Part shown: in pieces, positions 1 to 6,212 of the stretch | Layout: every line of letters begins with the position of its first letter | Position numbering within the stretch: the stretch's first letter is position 1 | Source of the DNA: Deltaproteobacteria bacterium UBA5799 | Lineage (GTDB): Bacteria > Desulfobacterota > GWC2-55-46 | NCBI GenBank assembly: GCA_002418185.1 | Contig: DIDN01000081.1 | Span: 1 to 12,359 of the forward strand | Direction of reading: 5' to 3' | DNA: 12,359 bases | Translations under genes and position numbers: made by a program | The notes under the pieces: generated by a model | Told to the model about the DNA's origin: nothing | The model's input: only the letters and a program-made list of their open reading frames with translations | Databases searched by the model: none

Positions 1-135
1 CTCCACGGCGAGGACGAGTTCCCTGGCACAGGGGTAGGGCTTGCCACGGTCCAGAGGATAATACGGCGCCACGGCGGAAGTATCTGGGCCGAAGGCGAAA
101 GGGACAGGGGCGCAACTTTTTATTTTACTATTTAA
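1..135 (+). CDS. C-terminal end of a sensor histidine kinase (partial)
   Basis: The open frame entering from the left edge codes for 44 residues and stops at TAA 133-135. It contains a histidine-kinase G2-box (GTGVGLATVQRIIRRHGG), followed by the SIWAEGE and GATFYFTI strands that usually end a HATPase_c domain. The protein would bind ATP and phosphorylate its own histidine in the missing part. This ending is typical of PAS-containing kinases, often with a receiver, in deltaproteobacteria and cyanobacteria. Nothing can be said about its sensor. Only 55 bases separate it from the next kinase gene on the same strand, so the two may be co-transcribed or act in one pathway. The family call is secure because the G2 box and terminal strands are intact; the specific role is unknown. 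Confidence 0.9.
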   Translation, partial: LHGEDEFPGTGVGLATVQRIIRRHGGSIWAEGERDRGATFYFTI

Positions 136-153
136 CTGAAAGTGGGTTACAAT
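124..153 (+). promoter_or_regulatory. Possible promoter for the receiver-kinase gene
   Basis: TTTACT (124-129), an 18-base spacer and TACAAT (148-153) resemble a sigma-70 promoter, with 4/6 and 5/6 matches to consensus. The -35 lies inside the end of the preceding kinase gene. A second TACAAT sits at 157-162 without a convincing -35. This is an AT-rich island in GC-rich DNA. It is pattern matching only. Confidence 0.28.
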
Positions 154-163
154 TGTTACAATT
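146..163. repeat. Tandem 9-base direct repeat GTTACAATT x2
   Basis: GTTACAATT occurs twice with no gap (146-154, 155-163), in the 55-base gap between the two kinase genes. Each copy carries a TACAAT that could serve as a -10 element. It could also be a direct-repeat site for a response regulator, since such sites often have half-sites about one helical turn apart. No factor can be named. Confidence 0.6.
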
Positions 164-190
164 TTAAAACGGAGCAGGCCCGAAGAGCGA

Positions 191-2677
191 ATGCATCCTG
201 AAGCCATCCCTCTCAAGGTCCTCATCGCCGAGGACTCGGAAGACGACCTCATTTTCCTCATGCGCGAACTCCGGCGCGGCGGCTACGACATGTCTTTTTT
301 GAGGGTGGACAATGAAAAAGACCTTGACGACGCCCTTGAAAAAGGCCCCTGGGACCTGGTCATCTCCGATTACGTAATGCCCAGGCTATGCGGCCTCGAG
401 GTGGTAAAGGCAGTAAGGGAGCGCGGCATCGAGGTGCCGGTCATAGTCGTCTCGGGCCTCATGGGAGAGGACCTGGCGGTAACGGCCATGAAGGCCGGCG
501 CGGACGACTATATCCTGAAGGACAAGCTCTTCAGGCTCCTCCCCGCAATTGAGCGGGAGCTCCGCGACTATGCCACCAAGAGGGCGCACAGGAAGGCTGA
601 GGAGGAGCTCAGGACCCTAAACAGGCTCTTTGAGACCCTGATCGAGGCCGACAAGGTGCTCGTAAGGGAGACTTCCGGGCGGAGGGTCCTTTCCGAGACC
701 TGCCGCATACTCGTGGAAAAGGCCGGGTTCAGGGCGGCATGGATAGGGAAATCCGAGCCCTCGACGGGCAAGGTCGTCCCGCTTGCCGCTTCGGGGTGCG
801 ACGGGGAGTTCCTCAGGGCCGCGCGCGAGGTGCGCATCGAAGGCCCGCGCGAGCAGGACACTGTCGGCAGGGCCCTCTCCTCGGGCTCCTATTCCGTATG
901 CCTCGATATGGAGAGCGGCGGTACCGCCCTCAAGCCCCCGGGCAAAGGAGCCGCGCCGCAGGGCTGCAGGGCGTGCGCTTCCTTTCCGCTCGTGGTAAGG
1001 GGGGAGGTTTTCGGCGCGCTCACGGTCTACTCGGAGTCCCCTTCGGTGTTTTTCGAGAAGATGGTGGACCTGCTCCTTGGCCTTGCCGCGGACGTCGGGT
1101 CCTCCCTCCAGTCGCTCGATGAGGCGTCCGAGCGAAGGAGGGCCGTTGAGGCCCTCAAGGAGAGCGAGGAGCGCCTTAGGACCATATTCGAATCGGCCAT
1201 GGACGGCATGTTCGTGATAGACATGGAAGGGCGCTACCTCGACGTAAACCTCGCGGGCTGCCTGATGGCAGGCTATTCGAGGGAGGAGATACTTTCATCC
1301 GACGTAACGCTCCTTTCGAACCCGGAGGGCATATGCAGGATGGACGACCGCAGGTACTTCTGGCACAAGGGTGGGTTTTTCCAGGAGGTGCCGCTACGCA
1401 GGAAGGACGGCTCGGTCCTATGGGTCGACATGGCGATAACGCCTTTCAAGGTCGGAGAAAAGGAGCTTGTACTCGGCGTAAAGAGGGACATAACCGCAAG
1501 GAAGAACGCGGAAGACGCGCTCCGGGAGAGCGAGGAGCGGTTCAGGCAGATATTCGAGCAGAACCAGAACGCGCAGGTCCTCATCGAGTACGGCAACTTC
1601 AGGATAACCGACGCGAACCCGGCGGCAAGGATGCTCTTCGGGTATTCGAAAGAGGAACTCGCGGCTTCCGACCCGCCGCTCTCCATGCTCGACCAGGGTC
1701 TCTCGGAGACGATAAGGAACCTTTCGGCCAGGGAGGCGGGGTTCATGATAGACAGGGCCGAGGGCAGGAGGAAAGACGGCTCCAGCGTAACGTTCTCGGC
1801 CAGGGGCCAGTTCATAAGCCTCAAGGGCGGGGCCGGCAAGATGGTGCTCTGCTCCTTCCAGGACCTCACCGACTTCATAAGGATGGAGGAGGAGGCCAGG
1901 CTCATGCAGGCCAAGCTCATCCACGCGAACAAGATGACCTCGATAGGCACGCTCGCCTCAGGGGTCGCGCACGAGATAAACAACCCGAATAATTTCATCC
2001 TCTTCAACGCGGCCCTCCTTTCCGACGCGTGGAAGGACGCGGTAAGGATACTGGACGGGTATTACCGCGAGCACGGCGACTTTTCGCTCGGCGGTCTCCC
2101 GTACTCGGAGATGTCCGAGGTGATACCGGAGCTTCTGACAGGCATAACGGACGGGTCGAGGAGGATAAAGGGGATAGTCGACAGCCTCAAGGACTTCTCA
2201 AGGCCGGACAGGACCGGCCTCGACGGGGAGCTGGACGTGAACAGGGCGGTCCTGGCCGCTGTTTCCATCCTGGGCAGCCTCATAATGAAGCACACGGACA
2301 GGTTCGAGGTCTCGACTTCCGAGGGGCTCCCCGCGGTCCGGGGCAGCTCCCAGAAGGTCGAGCAGGTGCTCATAAACCTTATCCTGAACGCCCTCAATGC
2401 GCTCCCGGAAAGGTCGAAGGGAGTCCGTGTAGGGACCCGCCACGACAGGGAAAAAGGCGAGGTGGTGATAGAGGTCAGTGACGAGGGGGCCGGGATGTCA
2501 AAGGAGGTGCTCGAGAGGATAACCGAGCCCTTTTTCACGACAAGGGGAGACAACGGAGGCACCGGCCTCGGGCTTTCCATATCATATTCGATAATCAGGG
2601 AGCACAAGGGAAGCATGGATTTCGAATCCGAGCCCGGCAGGGGAACGACCGTTTCCATAAGGCTTCCTGCGGCATAG
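191..2677 (+). CDS. Receiver-GAF-PAS-PAS sensor histidine kinase
   Basis: This cytoplasmic kinase of 828 residues has an N-terminal receiver and no visible membrane segment. The receiver (about 8-130) has the acid pocket E14/D15, phosphoacceptor D60 in SDYVMP, S88 and K110, so it looks functional. A GAF-like region follows (about 140-310). Next come two PAS domains (about 325-440 and 450-570), each opened by an ESEER linker; the first ends in the PAC-like motif VKRDIT. The HisKA helix carries H594 in GVAHEINNP. The ATPase has a NLILNALNAL N-box, DEGAGM from residue 764 and GGTGLGLSIS near 790. All catalytic motifs are present. It should autophosphorylate in response to a small ligand or redox or light cofactor and be tuned by phosphorylation of its own receiver; the ligand is unknown. 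The ATG start is the first in the frame before the receiver; its Shine-Dalgarno is weak (GGAG at 171-174 is far, GAAG at 182-185 is close). Partner regulators could be the upstream kinase or the regulators downstream of ftsH. Confidence 0.93.
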   Translation: MHPEAIPLKVLIAEDSEDDLIFLMRELRRGGYDMSFLRVDNEKDLDDALEKGPWDLVISDYVMPRLCGLEVVKAVRERGIEVPVIVVSGLMGEDLAVTAMKAGADDYILKDKLFRLLPAIERELRDYATKRAHRKAEEELRTLNRLFETLIEADKVLVRETSGRRVLSETCRILVEKAGFRAAWIGKSEPSTGKVVPLAASGCDGEFLRAAREVRIEGPREQDTVGRALSSGSYSVCLDMESGGTALKPPGKGAAPQGCRACASFPLVVRGEVFGALTVYSESPSVFFEKMVDLLLGLAADVGSSLQSLDEASERRRAVEALKESEERLRTIFESAMDGMFVIDMEGRYLDVNLAGCLMAGYSREEILSSDVTLLSNPEGICRMDDRRYFWHKGGFFQEVPLRRKDGSVLWVDMAITPFKVGEKELVLGVKRDITARKNAEDALRESEERFRQIFEQNQNAQVLIEYGNFRITDANPAARMLFGYSKEELAASDPPLSMLDQGLSETIRNLSAREAGFMIDRAEGRRKDGSSVTFSARGQFISLKGGAGKMVLCSFQDLTDFIRMEEEARLMQAKLIHANKMTSIGTLASGVAHEINNPNNFILFNAALLSDAWKDAVRILDGYYREHGDFSLGGLPYSEMSEVIPELLTGITDGSRRIKGIVDSLKDFSRPDRTGLDGELDVNRAVLAAVSILGSLIMKHTDRFEVSTSEGLPAVRGSSQKVEQVLINLILNALNALPERSKGVRVGTRHDREKGEVVIEVSDEGAGMSKEVLERITEPFFTTRGDNGGTGLGLSISYSIIREHKGSMDFESEPGRGTTVSIRLPAA

Positions 2678-2751
2678 AATCAAGGTCGCCCGAATCCGCA
2701 CACGCCCCTGCCGCCCGCATCGAGTTGCTTTTAAAAATCCTTGAATCCTTT

Positions 2752-2776
2752 CGGCCTCAATCAGGCCGTTTCGTTT
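2752..2776 (+). terminator. Weak terminator-like hairpin after the kinase gene
   Basis: CGGCCT (2752-2757) and AGGCCG (2763-2768) form a 6-bp GC-rich stem with a 5-base loop, followed by TTTCGTTT. The interrupted T-run makes it a poor but possible intrinsic terminator. It lies between the kinase gene and ftsH, where transcription could sensibly stop. Confidence 0.4.
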
Positions 2777-2784
2777 CCCGCGGA

Positions 2785-2818
2785 TTGATTTAATCGGAAT
2801 ATCTTATAGACTCTAAAT
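2785..2818 (+). promoter_or_regulatory. Possible ftsH promoter at the start codon, no Shine-Dalgarno
   Basis: TTGATT (2785-2790) and TATAGA (2805-2810) look like -35 and -10 boxes, but the spacer is only 14 bases. If TATAGA is used, transcription would begin within a few bases of the ATG at 2819. No purine-rich Shine-Dalgarno precedes that ATG. An in-frame stop at 2807-2809 rules out any start further upstream. Either ftsH is read from a nearly leaderless mRNA or it relies on read-through from upstream. Confidence 0.25.
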
Positions 2819-4735
2819 ATGGCCGAGGACTCCAAATACCCCAACTCGGAGAGGGGGGGCGGGTGGAAGATACTGGTCGCCCTGGTGCTCTTCGGGCTAT
2901 TCCTCTATATATGGGGGCAGTCGGTCGACGAGGGGCCCGGGAACGAGCGGGTCATAAGCTACACGGAGTTCCAGGAGCAGCTCGAGGCCGGAAACATCAG
3001 CTCGATTACCCTCAAGGGGCAGGAGGTGACCGGCGAGTTCAAGAGCCCGGTGCAGGCCGGCGCCCCCGGTCCGGAAGAGGGCGCGCCCGGGCCGGCCGCC
3101 GGTTTCACGACCTATCTGCCGGCCTTCCAGGGGCCGGAGATACTGGGGGAGTTCGAAAAGCAGGGGATATCGGTGAGCGTCGAGCCGGACGAGGGCAGGT
3201 CGCCGGTTTGGCAGTTCGTGCTACTGCTCCTCCCCTGGGTGCTCATAATAGGCATATGGGTGCTTATCATCAGGAGGGTGCAGCAGTCTCAGGGCGGGGG
3301 CCAGCCCGGGCTCTTCAACTTCGGCTTGAGCAAGGCCAAGCTCTACAATATGCGTAAGCCCAGCGTTACGTTCATGAACGTCGCCGGCCTTGAGAACGCA
3401 AAGACCGAGCTCCAGGATACGGTCGAGTTCCTGAAGAACCCGGCCCGGTTCACCTCCATCGGGGCCAAGGTCCCCAAGGGCATACTGCTCATAGGGCCGC
3501 CCGGCACCGGCAAAACGCTCCTTGCCAGGGCGACCGCCGGCGAGGCAGGGGTGCCCTTTTTCAGCATAAGCGCGTCCGAGTTCGTCGAGATGTTCGTAGG
3601 CGTCGGCGCTTCCCGCGTAAGGGACATGTTCAAGAAAGCCAAGGAGACCAGGCCCTCGATAATCTTCATCGACGAGATCGATTCCGTCGGCAGGGTAAGG
3701 GGCGCCGGCCTCGGCGGGGGGCACGACGAGAGGGAGCAGACCCTGAACCAGCTCCTTAGCGAGATGGACGGCTTCGAGCCGCACGAGGAGATAATCGTAA
3801 TAGCCGCAACCAACAGGCCCGACGTGCTCGACCCGGCGCTTCTCCGGCCCGGACGGTTCGACCGCCACATAGTCATAGACCGTCCCGGCTGGAAGGACAG
3901 GAAGTCCATACTCGAGGTCCACGCAAGGAACAAGCGCATGGCCCCCGAGGTCGATTTCGAGAGGATAGCCAAAGGCACGCCCGGCATGACCGGGGCCGAC
4001 CTTGAAAACCTGGTGAACGAGGCCGCGCTCGAGGCCGTCAAGAAGGGCAAGGAGCGCATCGAGATGCGGGACTTCGAGGAGGCGAGGGACAGGGTCATAA
4101 TGGGCTCCAAGAGGGAGGAGAGCTTCTCCGAGGACGAGAAGAGGATAACCGCCTACCACGAGGCCGGGCACGCGCTTGTCTCCTGGGAGCTCCCCCATAC
4201 GGACCCCATACACAAGGTCTCGATAATCCCGAGGGGCATGGCCCTGGGCGCGACCCAGTTCCTCCCAGAGGAGGACCGCCACTACTACCCCAAGAGCTAT
4301 CTCATAAACAGGCTCTGCGTGGCGCTCGCCGGGAGGGCCGCGGAGAAGCTCGTCTTCATGGACGTAAGCAGCGGCGCGAACGACGACTTGAAGAACGCCA
4401 CGGCGCTCGCGGAGAAGATGGTCGCCCAGTGGGGCATGTCCGACAAGGTCGGGCCCATAAACTTCGGACGCGGCGAGGAGCACCCCTTCATCGGAAGGGA
4501 CATATCCGTCCAGAAGCGTTACAGCGAGTCGATGGCCTGGCTCATGGACAAGGAGATAAGGAACCTCATAATCGAGGCCGAGAAGAAGGCCGACGAGTTG
4601 CTCTTCCGGGGACGGAAGACCCTCGAGGAGCTTGCCGCCGCGCTCTTGAAGGACGAGTCCCTCGACAAGGAGGACGTCGAGGAGATAATAAGGAGGACGA
4701 AGGGCGTAGAACCCCTCAGGAAGATAAGCAACTAG
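2819..4735 (+). CDS. ftsH: ATP-dependent zinc metalloprotease FtsH
   Basis: This membrane-anchored AAA+ protease hexamer degrades misfolded membrane proteins and selected cytosolic regulators. It has 638 residues, the usual family size. Membrane helix 1 is about 18-33 and helix 2 about 131-152; the domain between them lies outside the inner membrane. The AAA module shows Walker A GPPGTGKT (226-233), the pore motif FVGVG, Walker B IIFIDE with D285/E286, and the second region of homology with RPGRFDR (343-349). The protease domain has HEAGH, giving zinc ligands H447 and H451 and catalytic E448; the third ligand is probably D523 in SGANDDLK. All key residues are present. The external domain carries a Gly/Pro/Ala-rich stretch (about 80-96). 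An in-frame stop 10 bases upstream fixes the start at 2819. The neighbours often seen with ftsH (tilS, hpt, folP) are absent; signalling genes flank it instead. Confidence 0.98.
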   Translation: MAEDSKYPNSERGGGWKILVALVLFGLFLYIWGQSVDEGPGNERVISYTEFQEQLEAGNISSITLKGQEVTGEFKSPVQAGAPGPEEGAPGPAAGFTTYLPAFQGPEILGEFEKQGISVSVEPDEGRSPVWQFVLLLLPWVLIIGIWVLIIRRVQQSQGGGQPGLFNFGLSKAKLYNMRKPSVTFMNVAGLENAKTELQDTVEFLKNPARFTSIGAKVPKGILLIGPPGTGKTLLARATAGEAGVPFFSISASEFVEMFVGVGASRVRDMFKKAKETRPSIIFIDEIDSVGRVRGAGLGGGHDEREQTLNQLLSEMDGFEPHEEIIVIAATNRPDVLDPALLRPGRFDRHIVIDRPGWKDRKSILEVHARNKRMAPEVDFERIAKGTPGMTGADLENLVNEAALEAVKKGKERIEMRDFEEARDRVIMGSKREESFSEDEKRITAYHEAGHALVSWELPHTDPIHKVSIIPRGMALGATQFLPEEDRHYYPKSYLINRLCVALAGRAAEKLVFMDVSSGANDDLKNATALAEKMVAQWGMSDKVGPINFGRGEEHPFIGRDISVQKRYSESMAWLMDKEIRNLIIEAEKKADELLFRGRKTLEELAAALLKDESLDKEDVEEIIRRTKGVEPLRKISN

Positions 4736-4758
4736 CTCGTGAGCGCGCCAGTACTCCC

Positions 4759-4787
4759 TTGCTTTTACCCCAGCCCTCTCATATAAT
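4759..4787 (+). promoter_or_regulatory. Sigma-70-like promoter for the response regulator
   Basis: A perfect TATAAT (4782-4787) follows TTGCTT (4759-4764) with the ideal 17-base spacer. It sits in the gap after ftsH. The predicted start near 4794 would give a leader of about 85 bases before the response regulator ATG at 4879. The leader has short inverted repeats: ACCGG/CCGGT (4831-4835, 4839-4843) and GGAAGA/TCTTCC (4847-4852, 4862-4867). This is the best-looking promoter in the window. Confidence 0.6.
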
Positions 4788-4855
4788 AAGCCGGTCCCTT
4801 AATCCATTCGACTCTCGGGAAGCCGCGCGCACCGGGGTCCGGTATCGGAAGAGGA

Positions 4856-4882
4856 ATGCCGTCTTCCCTTCAGGCAGGATGA
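4856..4882 (+). CDS. Possible 8-residue leader peptide (MPSSLQAG)
   Basis: A tiny frame starts at ATG 4856 and stops at TGA 4880-4882. That stop overlaps the response regulator start (4879-4881) in the classic ATGA arrangement. GGAAG (4847-4851) lies four bases before its ATG and could act as a ribosome site, although it would be sequestered if the GGAAGA/TCTTCC hairpin forms. The downstream gene has no well-spaced ribosome site of its own, so it may be translated by coupling. There is no run of regulatory codons of the attenuator kind. With only 8 codons, chance is a real alternative. Confidence 0.25.
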   Translation: MPSSLQAG

Positions 4883-5532
4883 AAAAGACCACCGTATTCA
4901 TAGCCGACGACCACCCGGTGCTGCGTAGCGGCATAAAGGCCGTCTTTCCCGCGGACGAATACGATGTGGTGGGGGAGGCGGACAACGGCATGGCGGCCTT
5001 GAAGGGCATTGCCGCCCTCAGGCCGGACATCGCCATACTGGACATCACCATGCCGGACCTGGACGGGATTGCCGTCACGAGGCGCGTGGCGGACGAGTTC
5101 CCGGAGACCAGGGTCATCATACTCTCGATGCACGCGGACCTGTCGCGCCCGATAGAGGCGTTCAGGGCCGGCGCGCTCGGCTACGTGCTCAAGGACTCCG
5201 AGCCCGGCGAGCTTTTGAGGGCGGCGGAAAAAGTGAGGTCCGGGAGCAAGTACGCGAGCCCCGCCGTGACCGAGGAGATTCTGAACGATTTCGTGGACGT
5301 AATAAAGAAGGAGCAGAGCCACGACCCCTTCGACACCCTCTCCGACAGGGAAAAAGAGGTGCTCAGGCACATCGCCGACGGGTCCACCAGCAAGGAGATA
5401 GCAGAGAAGCTCTTCATATCGCTCGCGACCGTCAAAAGCCACAGGAACAACATCATGAAGAAGCTCAAGGTGAGCGACATGGCGAGCCTCATAAAGATCG
5501 CCATAAAGAAAGGCATGGTACAGACATATTGA
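4879..5532 (+). CDS. NarL/FixJ-family response regulator (receiver + LuxR HTH)
   Basis: This DNA-binding response regulator of 217 residues has the typical NarL-family length. The receiver (about 4-120) has D10/D11, phosphoacceptor D55 in LDITMPDLDG, S83 and K105, so all phosphotransfer residues are present. The LuxR-type helix-turn-helix spans about 150-215, beginning TLSDREKEVL, with recognition helix SLATVKSHRNNIMKKL (181-196). On phosphorylation it should dimerise and bind promoters; its targets are unknown. The frame is open further upstream, back through ftsH in another frame, but the receiver fold begins right after the Met at 4879. AGG triplets at 4872-4878 touch the ATG and are too close to be a good ribosome site. 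It has its own promoter in the gap after ftsH. The kinase at 191-2677 is a plausible but unproven partner. Confidence 0.95.
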   Translation: MKKTTVFIADDHPVLRSGIKAVFPADEYDVVGEADNGMAALKGIAALRPDIAILDITMPDLDGIAVTRRVADEFPETRVIILSMHADLSRPIEAFRAGALGYVLKDSEPGELLRAAEKVRSGSKYASPAVTEEILNDFVDVIKKEQSHDPFDTLSDREKEVLRHIADGSTSKEIAEKLFISLATVKSHRNNIMKKLKVSDMASLIKIAIKKGMVQTY

Positions 5533-5792
5533 CCGTCTTTAAGCCCCGGCTCCGCCCGTCACTCCCGTTTCGACCTCATCAAAAAAACGTTTTTTCAAGC
5601 GTTCCCGTACGATAACCGTGCGTCCGGCGCCGACGTCCGCCCAGGGCAGGCCTCCCTTCCGAAAAGCCCTAAACCTTTCTGCCGGTCGGGCCTCAACCTT
5701 TTGCATTAGTCCTGAATCATCGATTTAAATCCCTCAAAATAGAGTTTAATCCCGATTATCGCCGCTCGCGTCTCCTCCGATAAGAATAACAT
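5533..5792. other. Intergenic region of 260 bases
   Basis: I see no gene and no convincing terminator here. An AT palindrome AAAAAACGTTTTTT lies at 5582-5595; with no loop it is not a normal terminator, though its T-run could help release. CGGCGCCG occurs near 5623. The right part becomes AT-rich, and TTGCAT (5701-5706) with TTAAAT (5725-5730) at 18-base spacing is a poor promoter candidate for the pseudo-receiver gene. That gene's ATG (5793) has only a weak purine stretch, AAGAA (5782-5786), before it. Confidence 0.5.
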
Positions 5793-6212
5793 ATGAAACA
5801 GCGTGCAAGGATACTGGTCGTCTCCGACGACCCCATGACGCGGACCATAGTGGGCTTCTCGCTGGCGCTCGAGGATTTCGAGGTCAAGGAATCCTCCGAC
5901 GCGAACGCCGCTTTGAGGGAAGTCAGCTCGGGTTTCGAACCTGACCTGGTCATATGCGGGTGCGGCCCGTGGCCGGAAGGAGCGAGGCTTCTGAAGGGCA
6001 TCAGCGGTCTTTTCGCTCCGAGGCGCTCGCCGGTACTGGCGGTAGTTGCATCCCGGGAGGACCTGGACAGGCAGATGGAATGGAAAGAGGCCGGGGCCGC
6101 CTGCCTGCTGGCAACTCCGTTCTCTTCGGAGCAGCTGCTTGAGATGGCCAGGATGGTCCTTTTTGAAGACCGGGAAGCGTTAAGGAGTATTGATGGGCCG
6201 GATGTCACTTAA
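5793..6212 (+). CDS. Stand-alone pseudo-receiver (degenerate CheY-like protein)
   Basis: This 139-residue protein is one receiver-like domain with nothing attached. The fold signature is clear: strand ILVVSDDP with acid-pocket D12/D13, a second strand PDLVI (50-54), strand PVLAVVAS (80-87) and an ending AGAACLLATPFSSEQLLEMA. The phosphoacceptor position is G56 (in VICGCGPWPEG) where receivers have Asp, and the conserved Lys before the Pro-Phe pair is T108 (LLATPF). It therefore cannot be phosphorylated in the normal way, and probably acts as a protein-binding or otherwise regulated switch, as known pseudo-receivers do. Its last 20 bases overlap the chemoreceptor gene in another frame, a strong sign of co-expression and perhaps direct partnership. 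It resembles the receiver at 7806 in general form but lacks that protein's active-site Asp and Lys. It has no DNA-binding or enzymatic output domain. The function is inferred. Confidence 0.85.
   Translation: MKQRARILVVSDDPMTRTIVGFSLALEDFEVKESSDANAALREVSSGFEPDLVICGCGPWPEGARLLKGISGLFAPRRSPVLAVVASREDLDRQMEWKEAGAACLLATPFSSEQLLEMARMVLFEDREALRSIDGPDVT
6182..6187 (+). promoter_or_regulatory. Ribosome binding site fixing the chemoreceptor start
   Basis: AAGGAG lies inside the end of the pseudo-receiver gene, five bases before ATG 6193. It is only two bases from the in-frame TTG at 6190 and 14 bases from ATG 6202, so 6193 is the best start. Being inside the upstream gene, it would be exposed as ribosomes translate that gene, which favours translational coupling. 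Confidence 0.75.

Noticed and set aside
12..50. Sigma-54 promoter suggested by TGGCAC and a later TTGCC near the left edge
   Set aside because: The spacing between the two elements is far too long, and the sequence codes for the conserved G2 box of the kinase.
3221..4483. 420-codon open frame on the minus strand
   Set aside because: It lies wholly inside ftsH, opposite its AAA+ and protease motifs. Its protein has no recognisable family. Long antisense frames are expected in GC-rich DNA.
4429..4878. N-terminal extension of the response regulator back into ftsH
   Set aside because: The frame is open only because it is a shifted reading of ftsH. The receiver fold starts at the Met at 4879, and a good promoter lies at 4759-4787.
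6190..6192. TTG as start of the chemoreceptor
   Set aside because: It is two bases from the AAGGAG site; ATG 6193 has proper spacing.
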